64,000 nucleotides of DNA from Sphingomonas glacialis (GCF_006439055.1 NZ_RCZC01000001.1:186001-250000), one strand, 5' to 3'. Counted from the stretch's first letter, positions 8,741-22,107 are shown. Program-made: numbers and translations. Notes: generated by a model from the sequence alone, not told the origin.

Positions 8741-8836
8741 CGTCACCCCGGCCTTGTGCCGGGGTCCACCGGGATACGCGTCCTGCCGCTAAAGCGCGCG
8801 CGGGACGGTGGGCCCCGGCACAAGGCCGGGGTGACG
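8741..8836. repeat. 96-bp paired-hairpin repeat (BIME-like), copy 1
   Basis: The element begins CGTCACCCCGG and ends CCGGGGTGACG. Its two 24-base ends are perfect inverted repeats (type a at both ends: CCCCGGCCTTGTGCCGGGG). The inner sequence starts TCCACCGGGATACGCG as in other copies. It sits between convergent transcription units. Confidence 0.9.
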
Positions 8837-8876
8837 GGGGGAGGATGAGACCCTAGTCAACCCAACGCCAAACCGC

Positions 8877-9710
8877 TCAGCGCAGCTGGCAAATATCCAG
8901 CACGTTCATGTCGTTATAGTCGAGATTCTCGCCCGCCATCGCCCAGATGAAGCCGTACGCGCGCGTCCCCGCGCCCATATGCACCGACCAGGGCGGCGAG
9001 ATCACCGCTTCCTCGTTCGCCAGCACGATGTGCCGCAGCGCATCCTCCTGCCCCATATAATGGAACACGCGGTCGTCGGGGCCGAGATCGAAGTAGAGAT
9101 AGATTTCCGAACGCCGCTCATGGATGTGCGGCGGCATCGTGTTCCACACGCTGCCGGGCTTGAGCAGCGTCATGCCGAGGCACAGCGACGCGCTCCCGCA
9201 GGTATGCGGCAGGAGCAGCTGGTAGATCGTCCGGTCGTTCGATTCCTCAAGGCTGCCACGCTCGAGCGGCGTGACGTCGGCCATCGCCAGCTTGCGCAAC
9301 GGGAAGGCACGGTGCGCGGGGACGCTCAGCAGATAATAGCGCGCCTCCGCACCCGCGAAGGTCACGTCGACCGACCCCATCGGCACGTACAGCGCCTCGC
9401 ACCGATCGAGCGCGAACGCCTCCCCGTCGACCGTCACCACGCCCGGCCCGCCGATATTGACGATCCCGAGTTCGCGTCGCTCGAGCAACGGATGGCCGGC
9501 CGCACTCGCCGGCTCGGTCTGCTGCGGCAGTGCGAGCGTTCCCGCGCCCGGCACCGCGCCACCGATGATGAAGCGCTCGCCATGCGAATAGGTCAGCACG
9601 ATCTCGCCGGAGCGGAACAGGCCGCCGACGCGGTAGCGATCGCGCAGCTCTTCGTTCGACGCGCACGCCATCATGTCGGGGTGCGTCGCGTAATAGGTCT
9701 TTTCGAACAC
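8877..9710 (-). CDS. kduI: 5-dehydro-4-deoxy-D-glucuronate isomerase
   Basis: KduI isomerises 5-keto-4-deoxyuronate, the product of unsaturated uronic acids, to 3-deoxy-D-glycero-2,5-hexodiulosonate in the cytosol. The 277-residue cupin matches the usual length. Diagnostic stretches are [20 protein letters not shown] at the N-terminus and the metal-binding [18 protein letters not shown] region with [12 protein letters not shown] further on. It starts at GTG 9710, with GGAG eight bases upstream. It is the third gene of a leftward operon (transporter, GH105, kduI), which fits: GH105 makes unsaturated uronate and KduI takes it onward. kduD/kdgK/kdgA are not in the window. Confidence 0.93.
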   Translation of the reverse strand: MFEKTYYATHPDMMACASNEELRDRYRVGGLFRSGEIVLTYSHGERFIIGGAVPGAGTLALPQQTEPASAAGHPLLERRELGIVNIGGPGVVTVDGEAFALDRCEALYVPMGSVDVTFAGAEARYYLLSVPAHRAFPLRKLAMADVTPLERGSLEESNDRTIYQLLLPHTCGSASLCLGMTLLKPGSVWNTMPPHIHERRSEIYLYFDLGPDDRVFHYMGQEDALRHIVLANEEAVISPPWSVHMGAGTRAYGFIWAMAGENLDYNDMNVLDICQLR

Positions 9711-9730
9711 AGGGGGTACTCCGGGAAAGG

Positions 9731-10903
9731 TCAGCGCTTGGACGGCGCGCGATCGAGCTCGGCGACGGCGGTCGCCGCGAGCAGGAAGGCGCCGACGCCG
9801 TAGAATTGCGTGTCGTCGGCCGCGACGCGTTCGGGGCGGTCGCTGACCTGCTGCACCCAGCCAAGCCGCCCATCGGGTTGCAGGCTGCGGACGAGCGCGT
9901 CCCAGCCCTTGCGCACCACCGGCGTATAGGCCGCGCGGTCGAGCAGGCCCGCTCTGACGCCCCACGCCATGCCATAGGTGTAGAAGCCCGTCCCGCTCGA
10001 TTCCGGCGGCGACTCCTCGGGCGCGAGCAGCGACGGCGCCCAATAGCCGTCGGGCTTCTGGAGGCCCTTCAGCGTTCCCGCCATTTCGACGAACAGCTTT
10101 TCCATCCGCACGCGGTCGGGATCGCCCTTGGGCAGCAGCGGGATGATCCGCGCCATCGCCGCGAACACCCAGCCATTGCCGCGGCTCCAGAACTGCTTGC
10201 GCTGCGCCTCGTCGCGGCGTTCGAAGAAGCGGCTGTCGCGGTAGAAGAGGTGCGCGGCGGGATCGAACAGGAAGTCGGTCGTCGCCCAGAACTCGCGCAA
10301 GGCATAGTCGCGATAGCGGCGGTCGCCGGTCTGGCGCGACAGCTCGATCATCGCGGGCGGCGCCATGAACAATGCATCGCACCAGCAATAGCGCGTCAGG
10401 CATTCGGTGCCGTCATAGCCCGATGGCGGCTGATAGAAAGCCAGCCCGACGCGCGGCGGATTGGCGACGATATAGTCGAAGCGCGCGCGTGTCGGGGCGA
10501 TCGCCGCGGCGCCCGCGCCATGTTTTGCCGCCCACAGATACGACTGCGTGATGACCAGATCGTCGGCATGATACGGCCGCTTCGCCGGCGTCCAGTCGTT
10601 GGCGCGCCCCGTCGCGACCACCGCCTGCGCGATCTCGGGCGGGGCCCCTGCATCAGCGAGCGCGGTCATCCCGACCCAGAACACTGCTTGTTCCCAGGCG
10701 CGCGGATTGCGCGTCTCGGTGGTGATCCGCGAGACATGGCCGGTGTCGGTCATGTGCGCGAGCTGCCACTGCGCGAGCTTGGTGGCGAGCGCGACAGCGT
10801 CGCGCGCCTGGGGCGCCGCAGCCGCCTGTGGCGCAGGCGCGGCGAGGAGCGGCGTCGACAGCAGCGCGGTGCTGGCGAGCAGGACGAGCGAGCGAGCGAT
10901 CAT
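9731..10903 (-). CDS. exported glycoside hydrolase family 105 unsaturated uronyl hydrolase
   Basis: A 390-residue protein with signal peptide [21 protein letters not shown], so periplasmic. Family GH105 hydrolyses unsaturated glucuronyl or galacturonyl ends by hydration of the double bond. The (alpha/alpha)6-barrel hallmarks are visible: [20 protein letters not shown] with the catalytic Asp, [16 protein letters not shown], and [17 protein letters not shown] at 10903 overlaps the stop of the transporter gene (ATGA), showing translational coupling. Substrate (rhamnogalacturonan, arabinogalactan cap or other) cannot be read from the sequence. Confidence 0.88.
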   Translation of the reverse strand: MIARSLVLLASTALLSTPLLAAPAPQAAAAPQARDAVALATKLAQWQLAHMTDTGHVSRITTETRNPRAWEQAVFWVGMTALADAGAPPEIAQAVVATGRANDWTPAKRPYHADDLVITQSYLWAAKHGAGAAAIAPTRARFDYIVANPPRVGLAFYQPPSGYDGTECLTRYCWCDALFMAPPAMIELSRQTGDRRYRDYALREFWATTDFLFDPAAHLFYRDSRFFERRDEAQRKQFWSRGNGWVFAAMARIIPLLPKGDPDRVRMEKLFVEMAGTLKGLQKPDGYWAPSLLAPEESPPESSGTGFYTYGMAWGVRAGLLDRAAYTPVVRKGWDALVRSLQPDGRLGWVQQVSDRPERVAADDTQFYGVGAFLLAATAVAELDRAPSKR

Positions 10904-12264
10904 GACGAACCTTCCGGAAGGGGCGTGCCGGCCGGATCGACAGCGACCCGCGCGAGCCTGGGACTGAGCAAGTGGAGCGCGATCAGCGCGATGAAATAGG
11001 CGCCGCCCGCCACCGCGAAGATCGGCGCATAGCTGCCCGACAGATCGAGCACATAGCCGACGAACTTGGCGATCAGCATCCCGCCGATCGCCCCCGCCGT
11101 CCCGCCGATCCCGACGACCGACCCCACCGCGGTGCGCGGAAAGAGATCCGACGGCAAGGTGAGCAAATTGGCGGAGAAGGCCTGATGCCCCGCGGTCGCC
11201 AGCCCGATCAACAGCACCGCGGTCCACAGCGAATCGATATATTGCACCGAGACGATCGGCAGCACGGCGAACGCGCAGACGAGCATCGTCAGCTTGCGCG
11301 CAGCGTTGACGCTGACCCCGGCGCGGATCATCCGCGACGACGCCCAACCGCCCGCGATGCTCCCGAGATCGGACATCACGTAGATCACGATCAGCGGCGG
11401 GCCGAAGCTCTTGAGATCGAGCCCGTAGCGCTTGCCGAGGAAGTCAGGCAGCCAGAACAGGAACATCCACCAGATCGGATCGGTGAGGAATTTGGGCACC
11501 GCATAGGCCCAGGTCGCGCGGATCCCGAACAGCCGCCGCCACGGCAGCGGCGCGCTCGGCTGCACCGGATCGCTCTGGATCAGCGCGAGTTCAGCGGCGG
11601 AGACGCGCGGATGCTCGGTCGGGCGGCGATAGATGGCGAGCCACGCGACCAGCCAGATCACGCTGAACGCGCCGGTCGCGATGAATGCCGCGCGCCAGCC
11701 GTACGCGAGCGCGATCGCAGGGACGAGCAAAGGCGTGACGATTGCGCCGACATTGGCGCCGGCGTTGAAGATGCCGACCGCGAAGGCGCGCTCACGCTGC
11801 GGAAACCATTCGGCGACCGTTTTCAGCCCCGCCGGGAAATTGCCCGATTCCCCAAGCCCGAGCGCGAACCGCGCGATGGCGAATTGCGTGACGCCGCCGA
11901 CAAAGCCGTGCGCGACATGCGCCAGCGTCCAGAAGGTGAAGGCAATCGCATAGCCGACCCGCGCGCCCGCGACGTCGATCATCCGCCCGACCGCGAGGAA
12001 GCCGATGGCATAGGCCGCCTGGAACCAGAAGACGATGTCGGCATATTGGCTCTCGCGCCAGCCGAGATCGGCCTGCAGCAAGGGCTTGAGCACGCCGATC
12101 ATCTGGCGGTCGACATAGTTGATCGCGGTGGCGGCAAACAGCAGCCCGCAGATCACCCAGCGATACGATCCGGCGCGGCGCGCGGCGTCGGTGATCGTGG
12201 CGTCGGCGGCGGTCATGGCTGGGGGCGCTTCATGGCGCGGAATGGTCGAAGGCCCGATCGGCAT
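10900..12264 (-). CDS. MFS transporter, hexuronate (ExuT-like) type
   Basis: An inner-membrane major facilitator of up to 454 residues with about 12 hydrophobic segments. The features AINYVDRQMIGVLKPLLQADLGW, the LGLGESGNFPAGLKTVAEWFPQRERAFAVGIFNAG segment and the TDPIWWMFLFWLPDF motif are those of the anion:cation symporter branch that includes ExuT (hexuronate uptake). Two starts are possible, 12264 or ATG 12216; neither has a strong ribosome site. It is the first gene of the leftward operon with GH105 and kduI. The operator at 12330-12340 overlaps its likely -10 region. Confidence 0.87.
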   Translation of the reverse strand: MPIGPSTIPRHEAPPAMTAADATITDAARRAGSYRWVICGLLFAATAINYVDRQMIGVLKPLLQADLGWRESQYADIVFWFQAAYAIGFLAVGRMIDVAGARVGYAIAFTFWTLAHVAHGFVGGVTQFAIARFALGLGESGNFPAGLKTVAEWFPQRERAFAVGIFNAGANVGAIVTPLLVPAIALAYGWRAAFIATGAFSVIWLVAWLAIYRRPTEHPRVSAAELALIQSDPVQPSAPLPWRRLFGIRATWAYAVPKFLTDPIWWMFLFWLPDFLGKRYGLDLKSFGPPLIVIYVMSDLGSIAGGWASSRMIRAGVSVNAARKLTMLVCAFAVLPIVSVQYIDSLWTAVLLIGLATAGHQAFSANLLTLPSDLFPRTAVGSVVGIGGTAGAIGGMLIAKFVGYVLDLSGSYAPIFAVAGGAYFIALIALHLLSPRLARVAVDPAGTPLPEGSS

Positions 12265-12329
12265 AGTCTACGCATTCAGGCCACTCACCTTCCCGGCTGC
12301 CCCGAAATCTGACGCCGGGATCCGCCTAC

Positions 12330-12358
12330 TTGTAGTACAACTGAAAAGCGGTCGTCAA
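12330..12358 (-). promoter_or_regulatory. promoter and operator of the MFS-GH105-kduI operon
   Basis: On the minus strand TTGACG (12358-12353) is followed after 17-18 bases by CTACAA/TACAAG. The palindrome TTGTAGTACAA at 12330-12340 covers this -10 region, as expected for a repressor site. The -35 overlaps the last codon of the GntR gene upstream. Confidence 0.6.
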
Positions 12359-13101
12359 TCGCTCGTGCCGCTATCCTCCACCTTCGGGCGCAGGCTGGTC
12401 GTCTCGCTCAATTGCGAGTGGCGGCTGAGGCTTTCCTGCATGTGATGCCGCGCCGCTTCGCGCGCGCGTGTCGAATCCATCCGCACGATCGCGTCTAGGA
12501 TCGCCTCATGCTCGCCCTGCACCTTGGCGGCATAGGCGCGGTGGGCTTCCTCCGACTGATCGCGCAGATAGAGGTTGCGCGGCGGGACGAGGCGCAGGCC
12601 CAGAAATTCGATCAGCCGCTCGTAATAATGGTTCTGCGTCGCGCGCGCGATCGCGAGGTGGAAGCCGCTGTCGGCGCGCGCGGCAGCTTCGGGATCGTCG
12701 ATCACCGCCTCCATCTGCGCGAGCGCGTCGCGGATCGCGCCGATGTCGGCGGTAGTGCGCCGCGCCGCCGCCAGCGCCGCCATCTCGGTTTCGAGCGCGA
12801 GCCGCATCTCGAGCAATTTGATAACGTCGGTGAGTTCGCTCATCTCGTCGCGCGTCACCTGGAAGGCGCGGTATTGCGCGGTTGCGGCGACGAACACGCC
12901 CGACCCCTGGCGCGACGTCGTCAGCCCCTGCGCCGACAGCCGCGCGACCGCCTCGCGCACCACGGTGCGGCTGACATTCTCCGCCGCCGAGATCTCGAGC
13001 TGCGTCGGGAAGCGCGACCCCGGCGGCATCGCGCCGCTGCGGATCCGCTCCTCGAGCTTGGCGAACAGCCCATCGGTCAGCGAGGCTGAATTTCGTGCCA
13101 C
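12355..13101 (-). CDS. GntR family transcriptional regulator, FCD (FadR) type
   Basis: A 248-residue regulator: N-terminal winged helix (about residues 5-75; SLTDGLFAKLEERIRSGAMPPG, then ISAAENVSRTVVREAVARL) and C-terminal FCD ligand-binding domain with the metal-binding histidine pattern (FHLAIARATQNHYYERLIEF, GEHEAILDAIVRMD, HHMQESL). I chose GTG at 13101 because AAGGAG lies 7 bases upstream; the frame stays open to 13188 but that region holds the palindrome and promoter. FCD regulators in such loci respond to hexuronates or related sugar acids and usually repress. Genes on both sides carry its candidate operators. Confidence 0.9.
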   Translation of the reverse strand: MARNSASLTDGLFAKLEERIRSGAMPPGSRFPTQLEISAAENVSRTVVREAVARLSAQGLTTSRQGSGVFVAATAQYRAFQVTRDEMSELTDVIKLLEMRLALETEMAALAAARRTTADIGAIRDALAQMEAVIDDPEAAARADSGFHLAIARATQNHYYERLIEFLGLRLVPPRNLYLRDQSEEAHRAYAAKVQGEHEAILDAIVRMDSTRAREAARHHMQESLSRHSQLSETTSLRPKVEDSGTSD

Positions 13102-13147
13102 CGGCGTCTCCTTCGCAACGGCGCCGAGAAAGCGCGGCGCTCGCTGC

Positions 13148-13178
13148 TTGTCATACGAATTTTGCAGTTGTAGCATAA
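13148..13178 (+). promoter_or_regulatory. promoter with overlapping GntR operator, beta-galactosidase operon
   Basis: TTGTCA (13148-13153), a 17-base spacer, then TAGCAT (13171-13176). The sequence TTGTAGCATAA (13168-13178) matches 9 of 11 bases of the palindrome found at 6282 and 12330 and covers the -10. The site also lies 67 bp upstream of the divergent regulator gene, so autoregulation is possible. Confidence 0.65.
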
Positions 13179-17433
<4,255 letters not shown>

Positions 17434-17437
<4 letters not shown>

Positions 17438-18696
17438 AGCGCCGCGACTTCATGGCCGCCGCGCTCGCGACCGGGTTCATCGCCGACACTGCACTCGGCA
17501 CCAGCGCCGAGGCCGCGCCCCGCGCGCCCACCGGATCATCGGACCGCGCCTATATGGTCGATCTGCTCGCGCGGATGGCGAAGCCCGTGCTCGGTCCGAT
17601 GGCGACCGGCCAGCTCCACGCGCGCTTCAAGCCCGAGCTCAGCCCGACCTGGGACGGGCGCGATCCCGGCGTCGCCTATCTCGAATGCTTCGGCCGCCTG
17701 ATGGCAGGCATCGCGCCTTGGCTGTCGCTCCCCGCCGACACCACCCCCGAGGGCCGACTGCGCGAGACGCTCCAGCAGCAGGCGGTGGCGAGCTATGCGC
17801 ATTCGGTCGATCCGCGCAGCCCCGACTGCCTGTTGTGGCACGGCCAGGCGCAGGCGCTCGTCGACTCGGCCTATTTCACCAACGCGCTGATGCGCGCGCC
17901 CAAGCAATTGTGGGAGCCGCTCGACACGACGACGAAGCAACGCATCGTCGCGGTCATCAAGGGCCTGCGCGACGTCTCGCCGCCCTATACCAATTGGCTG
18001 CTGTTCGCGGCGATGAACGAGGCGTTCCTGCTGTCGATCGGCGAGCAATGGGATCCGGTGCGGATCGACCTCGCGATCCGCAAGGTCAACGAATGGTATG
18101 TCGGCGATGGCTGGTACGGCGATGGCCCGCACTTCCATTTCGACTTCTACGGCGCGTACGTGATCCATCCGATGCTCGTCGAGATCCTCGAAGTGCTCGT
18201 CGCCACGGGCGCGAAGTTCAATAGCCTGGCGACCAAGGATCTGCTCGATCAAGCCTATCGCCGGATGCAGCGGTTCGGCGAGTGTCTCGAACGGATGATC
18301 GGCCCCGACGGCAGCTATCCGCCGATCGGCCGGTCGCTGACCTATCGCACCTCGGTGTTCCAGCCGCTCGGCCTGCTCGCCTGGCGGGGCCGCCTGCCCA
18401 AATCGCTCCCCGCCGGCCAGGTGCGCGGCGCGACATTGGCCGCGCAACGTGCGGTCTTCCGCTTCCCCGGCAATTTCGACGCGAACGGCTATCTGACAAT
18501 CGGCTTCACCGGCCACCAGCCTGCGCTGGGCGATTGGTATTCGAATGCCGGCAGCATGTATCTCGTGGCGGAAAGCCTGGTCGCGCTCGGGCTCCCCGCC
18601 GACGCGCCCTATTGGACCGACCCGCTCCAGCCGTGGACCGCGAAACGCGCCTTTGCCGGGGAAGCATTCGCGAAGGATTATTATTCGGACGCTTAA
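17434..18696 (+). CDS. Tat-exported DUF2264 family protein
   Basis: A 420-residue protein. The N-terminus MKRRDFMAAALATGFIADTALG is a twin-arginine signal, so export is folded and probably periplasmic. The mature part (YMVDLLARMAKPVLGPMATG, VNEWYVGDGWYGDGPHFHFDFYGAYVIHPML, RMIGPDGSYPPIGRSLTYR) matches DUF2264, an alpha-toroid family. From memory, some DUF2264 proteins have been placed in a beta-glucuronidase CAZy family (GH154); that link should be treated as tentative here. Last gene of the GH2-DUF4861-DUF2264 operon. Confidence 0.82.
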
Positions 18697-18801
18697 CGTC
18701 GCGCGAATATCGCGAGACGCGCGGGGCCGGGCGGCGTCGTTGCGCGACGAACCCGACTGACAGGATGGGACGTCCGCCCGCGACGCCCGCCAGCCCCCCG
18801 C

Positions 18802-18830
18802 TTGATTTACCCCGCCACACGCGCTACGCC
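18802..18830 (+). promoter_or_regulatory. possible secE-nusG promoter
   Basis: TTGATT, 17-base spacer, TACGCC, about 90 bp upstream of secE. The -10 is weak, so this is tentative. The rest of the 221-base gap after the DUF2264 gene shows no gene; the tRNA-Trp often found before secE is not present. Confidence 0.4.
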
Positions 18831-18917
18831 GCATCCATTCCGAAATTGGGAATTCTCGTCATCGGGCCTTGGCAGGTCCGGGCGGCGGGCCCATGTCCAA
18901 ACTTCGGCTAAAAGAAC

Positions 18918-19130
18918 ATGAGTGCAAAGACCGTGGCGAAGACGACTCCCCTCGAATTCATCCGACAGGTCCAGGCCGAGACCAAGAAGGTCGTCTGGCC
19001 GACCCGGCGCGAGACGATCATGACCGGCGTGATGGTCGTCATCATGACGACGCTGCTCGGCCTGTTCTTCTTCATCGTCGACACGGGGTTCGAAGCGATC
19101 GTCCACCTGCTGCTCAGCCTCGCCAAATAA
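18918..19130 (+). CDS. secE: preprotein translocase subunit SecE
   Basis: A 70-residue single-span SecE, the short form usual in alphaproteobacteria. The amphipathic segment EFIRQVQAETKKVVWPTRRE is followed by one transmembrane helix (TIMTGVMVVIMTTLLGLFFFIV). It clamps SecY in the inner-membrane translocon. nusG begins 16 bp downstream, the classical arrangement. Confidence 0.95.
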   Translation: MSAKTVAKTTPLEFIRQVQAETKKVVWPTRRETIMTGVMVVIMTTLLGLFFFIVDTGFEAIVHLLLSLAK

Positions 19131-19146
19131 TCTAGGTAAAAGACAC

Positions 19147-19689
19147 ATGGCACGCTGGTACATCATTCACGCCTATTCGGGTTTCGAGGGCAAGGTCCGC
19201 GATTCGATCATGGCCGAGGCGACCCGCATGGGCCTCGAGCAGCTCGTCGAGCAGATCGAAGTCCCGACCGAGACGATCACCGAGGCGCGCCGCGGCAAGA
19301 AGATCCTCGTCGAGCGCAAGTTCATGCCGGGCTACGTGCTCGCCAAGCTCAACATGAACGACGACGTCTATCACCTCGTCAAGAACACCCCGAAGGTGAC
19401 CGGCTTCCTCGGGCCGAACGGCAAGCCGCAGGCGATTCCGGAATCGGAAGCCGCGCGGATGCTCAGCACCAAGGACGAGGCCGCTGCCGCCGCCCCCAAG
19501 GCGAAGGTCAAGGTCGACTTCGAGATCGGCGATTCGGTCAAGGTGCTCGACGGCCCGTTCGCGAGCTTCAACGGCATCGTCGAAGAGCTCGATTTCGATC
19601 GCAGCCGCGTCAAGGTGTCGGTTTCGATCTTCGGTCGTGCGACCCCGGTCGAGCTCGAGTTCGAGCAAGTCGAACGCAGCAAGTCGTAA
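19147..19689 (+). CDS. nusG: transcription termination/antitermination protein NusG
   Basis: A 180-residue NusG that links RNA polymerase to Rho or ribosomes. NGN domain: WYIIHAYSGFEGKVRDSI, then KKILVERKFMPGYVLAKL and NTPKVTGFLGPNGKP. The C-terminal KOW domain begins with FEIGDSVKVLDGPFASFNGIVEEL. A central Ala/Lys linker near residue 115 (KDEAAAAAPKAKVK) separates them. It is followed by a three-hairpin module rather than a U-tract terminator. Confidence 0.97.
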   Translation: MARWYIIHAYSGFEGKVRDSIMAEATRMGLEQLVEQIEVPTETITEARRGKKILVERKFMPGYVLAKLNMNDDVYHLVKNTPKVTGFLGPNGKPQAIPESEAARMLSTKDEAAAAAPKAKVKVDFEIGDSVKVLDGPFASFNGIVEELDFDRSRVKVSVSIFGRATPVELEFEQVERSKS

Positions 19690-19702
19690 GGCGCAGGCCG
19701 CA

Positions 19703-19800
19703 CGCGGATAGCGAAGCTATCCGCGAGACGGCCAAGACCGGCCGGCGGGTCGCGGCACGCGAGCCCGTCCGACGCCAGACGCGGGATTTACTCCCGCGTC
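19703..19800. repeat. three-hairpin module, copy A (after nusG)
   Basis: Hairpin 1: CGCGGATAGC gaa GCTATCCGCG (10 bp perfect). The shared core reads GGCCGGCGGG ... CCCGTCCGACG around hairpin 2. Hairpin 3: GACGCGGGA tttac TCCCGCGTC (9 bp perfect). The same plan recurs after rplL and lepA with different stem sequences. Confidence 0.75.
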
Positions 19801-19822
19801 CCTTCCCGCAAGCGCGCCCAAC

Positions 19823-19918
19823 CGTCACCCCGGGCTCGTCCCGGGGTCCACCGGGATACGCGCCCTACGACCGCAGCACGTGCGGCACAGTGGCCCCCGG
19901 CACAAGGCCGGGGTGACG
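19823..19918. repeat. 96-bp paired-hairpin repeat, copy 2
   Basis: Same length and borders as the copy at 8741. The left arm is type b (CCCCGGGCTCGTCCCGGGG), the right arm type a (CCCCGGCACAAGGCCGGGG), and the inner TCCACCGGGATACGCG is conserved. Confidence 0.9.
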
Positions 19919-19955
19919 GTGGAGGTTAATAACGGGCCGAGACGCCCGACTCGCT

Positions 19956-20684
19956 TCAATCGTTCAGCAAGTTCAAATGCAGATAGGCCGACTGAAAATC
20001 GGCCACCGACCGTAGCTGCGCCGCATCAAGAATCACGATCGTGCGCGCGCGCCGCGCGATGAGCTCGTCGCGCTCAAGCAGCTTGAGCATGCGGTTGACA
20101 TGGACCGGGGTCAGCCCGAGCGCATCGCCGATCTGCTCCTGCGTCATCGGCAGCGTGTCGCAATCGCCGCTCTCGTCATTGACGACTTCGAGCCGCACCG
20201 CACATTCGCACAACAGATGCGCCAGCCGCATCAGCGCGTCGCGTCGCCCGATATTGGCGATCCACTCCCACGCGATCGAGCCGTCGACCAGCGTGTCGAG
20301 CCAGAAGGCATGCGCGATCGCGGGATATCTTGCGGCGATATCCAGCAAGTCGACGCGCGGAATCCGGGCCATCGTGATCGCCGTCAACGCCTGGACGCTG
20401 TGATCGGCAATCTTGAGCAGCGAGTTCTGCAGATCGACCGCGTCCCCGGGCACTTGCAGCGCGATGATTTGCCGCCCGCCGTCGCCCACGATCTTCTGCC
20501 GATAGGCGAAGCCCTCGAGCAGCACGCAGGTAAAGTCCGCCCGCTCGCCCTGGCGAACCAGATAATGGCCGGGCTCAAGCATCTTTACGGTAAAGGGCAG
20601 CCCCAGCAACGCGGCCTCGTCCGCCGAATCGAACCGACTGCGTCGTTTCAGCTTGACCAGCAAACGCTGGAGTGTGTCTGTCAT
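19956..20684 (-). CDS. Crp/Fnr family transcriptional regulator
   Basis: A 242-residue regulator starting at ATG 20684 (MTDTLQRLLVKLKRRSRF; GGGAACG just upstream). The cyclic-nucleotide-binding-like beta roll spans about 15-130 (LEPGHYLVRQGERADFTCVLLEGFAYR, QIIALQVPGDAVDL). The C-terminal helix-turn-helix is TQEQIGDALGLTPVHVNRMLKLL. There is no Fnr-type N-terminal cysteine cluster, so direct oxygen sensing through Fe-S is unlikely; the ligand is unknown. It stands alone, opposite to rplK, and interrupts the usual nusG-rplK adjacency. Confidence 0.9.
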   Translation of the reverse strand: MTDTLQRLLVKLKRRSRFDSADEAALLGLPFTVKMLEPGHYLVRQGERADFTCVLLEGFAYRQKIVGDGGRQIIALQVPGDAVDLQNSLLKIADHSVQALTAITMARIPRVDLLDIAARYPAIAHAFWLDTLVDGSIAWEWIANIGRRDALMRLAHLLCECAVRLEVVNDESGDCDTLPMTQEQIGDALGLTPVHVNRMLKLLERDELIARRARTIVILDAAQLRSVADFQSAYLHLNLLND

Positions 20685-20761
20685 GGATCGTTCCCGGTAA
20701 CGGCGGGAGCGCAAAACTCTCAGTCATCGGACGCCAAGAAGCTCGATGATGGCACACCATA

Positions 20762-20774
20762 ACACAGATTGTGT
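20762..20774. promoter_or_regulatory. inverted repeat ACACA-GAT-TGTGT upstream of the Crp/Fnr gene
   Basis: Perfect 5-3-5 inverted repeat within CATAACACAGATTGTGTATG, about 80 bp upstream of the regulator gene and 176 bp before rplK. Position and symmetry suit a dimeric regulator such as Crp/Fnr; no consensus match is claimed. Confidence 0.4.
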
Positions 20775-20949
20775 ATGATGCGGTGCACAAACGTTGCACG
20801 CGGGATTTCGGCACATGCGGATTTGCCTGTCGCCGCGCTTTCGGCTATGCGCCCCGCCTTCCCCGGCACTCCGCCCGGGGAATCGCGGGAGGCGGAGCTA
20901 TCGCCCTGCCGTTCGAACCGCTAAACTTGAAAGAGAGTGAGACCGCCAC

Positions 20950-21381
20950 ATGGCAAAAAAGATTACCGGCTATATCAAGCTGCAGGTTCCTGCAGGCAAG
21001 GCCAACCCCTCCCCGCCGATCGGCCCTGCGCTGGGTCAGCGCGGCGTCAACATCATGGAATTCTGCAAGGCGTTCAACGCATCGACCGGCGACCAGGAAG
21101 TCGGCACGCCGCTGCCGACCGTGATCACCGTCTATGCCGACCGTTCGTTCTCGTTCGAGACCAAGACGCCGCCGGCATCGTACCTCATCAAGAAGGCCGC
21201 CAACATCAAGTCGGGCTCGAAGGAGCCGGGCAAGGTTTCGGGTGGCAAGATCTCGCGCGCCCAGCTCGCCGATATCGCGACCGCGAAGATGAAGGACCTC
21301 AACGCCAACGATCTCGAAGCCGCAACGCGGATCATCGAAGGCAGCGCCCGCGCAATGGGCCTCGAAGTGGTGGAGGGCTGA
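20950..21381 (+). CDS. rplK: 50S ribosomal protein L11
   Basis: A 143-residue L11, full length. Visible are the proline-rich N-terminal [26 protein letters not shown] and the rRNA-binding C-terminal domain with [26 protein letters not shown]11 forms the GTPase-associated centre with 23S rRNA and the L10-L7/L12 stalk. rplA starts 4 bp after its stop. Confidence 0.98.
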   Translation: MAKKITGYIKLQVPAGKANPSPPIGPALGQRGVNIMEFCKAFNASTGDQEVGTPLPTVITVYADRSFSFETKTPPASYLIKKAANIKSGSKEPGKVSGGKISRAQLADIATAKMKDLNANDLEAATRIIEGSARAMGLEVVEG

Positions 21382-21385
21382 GCTC

Positions 21386-22078
21386 ATGGCATTCGTAAGC
21401 AAGAAGCAGAAGGCCATCACGATCGATCGTGAGAAGCTCCACGGCGTCGACGAAGCGATCGCCCTCGCCAAGTCGGGCGCGACCTCGAAGTTCGACGAGA
21501 CGATCGAAGTCGCGCTGAACCTCGGCGTCGATCCGCGTCACGCCGACCAGATGGTCCGCGGCGTCGTCACGCTGCCCAAGGGCACCGGCAAGACCGTTCG
21601 CGTCGGCGTGTTCGCCAAGGGCGCAAAGGCTGACGAAGCCCGTGCGGCTGGCGCCGACGTCGTCGGTGCAGAAGACCTGATGGAGCTCGTCCAGGGCGGC
21701 ACGATCGATTTCGATCGCTGCATCGCGACCCCGGACATGATGGGCATCGTCGGTCGTCTCGGCAAGATCCTGGGTCCGAAGGGCCTGATGCCGAACCCGA
21801 AGCTCGGCACCGTGACGATGAACGTCGCTGCGGCGGTCGAAGCTGCCAAGGGCGGCCAGATCGAATATCGCGTCGAGAAGGCCGGCATCATCCACTCGGG
21901 CATCGGCAAGGCGTCGTTCCCGGCGGAAGACCTGCGCGCTAACTTCGACGCACTCGTCGACGCGATCGTGAAGGCCAAGCCGACCGGCGCCAAGGGCAAG
22001 TATGTCAAGAAGGTCGCCGTCAGCTCGACGATGGGCGCCGGCATCAAGGTCGACGTCGCCGAGGTTTCGGCCGCTTAA
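21386..22078 (+). CDS. rplA: 50S ribosomal protein L1
   Basis: A 230-residue L1, normal length, with [25 protein letters not shown] near the N-terminus and the signature region [22 protein letters not shown]1 builds the mobile L1 stalk at the E site and, in many bacteria, represses its own L11-L1 mRNA. Transcription ends at the hairpin at 22108-22133, so rplKA is separate from rplJL here. Confidence 0.98.
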   Translation: MAFVSKKQKAITIDREKLHGVDEAIALAKSGATSKFDETIEVALNLGVDPRHADQMVRGVVTLPKGTGKTVRVGVFAKGAKADEARAAGADVVGAEDLMELVQGGTIDFDRCIATPDMMGIVGRLGKILGPKGLMPNPKLGTVTMNVAAAVEAAKGGQIEYRVEKAGIIHSGIGKASFPAEDLRANFDALVDAIVKAKPTGAKGKYVKKVAVSSTMGAGIKVDVAEVSAA

Positions 22079-22107
22079 ATCTTTCGAGATTTTTGCGACA
22101 AGATCGA

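Noticed and set aside
18697..18917. Searched for tRNA-Trp upstream of secE
   Set aside because: No cloverleaf or anticodon-arm pattern is visible in this gap.
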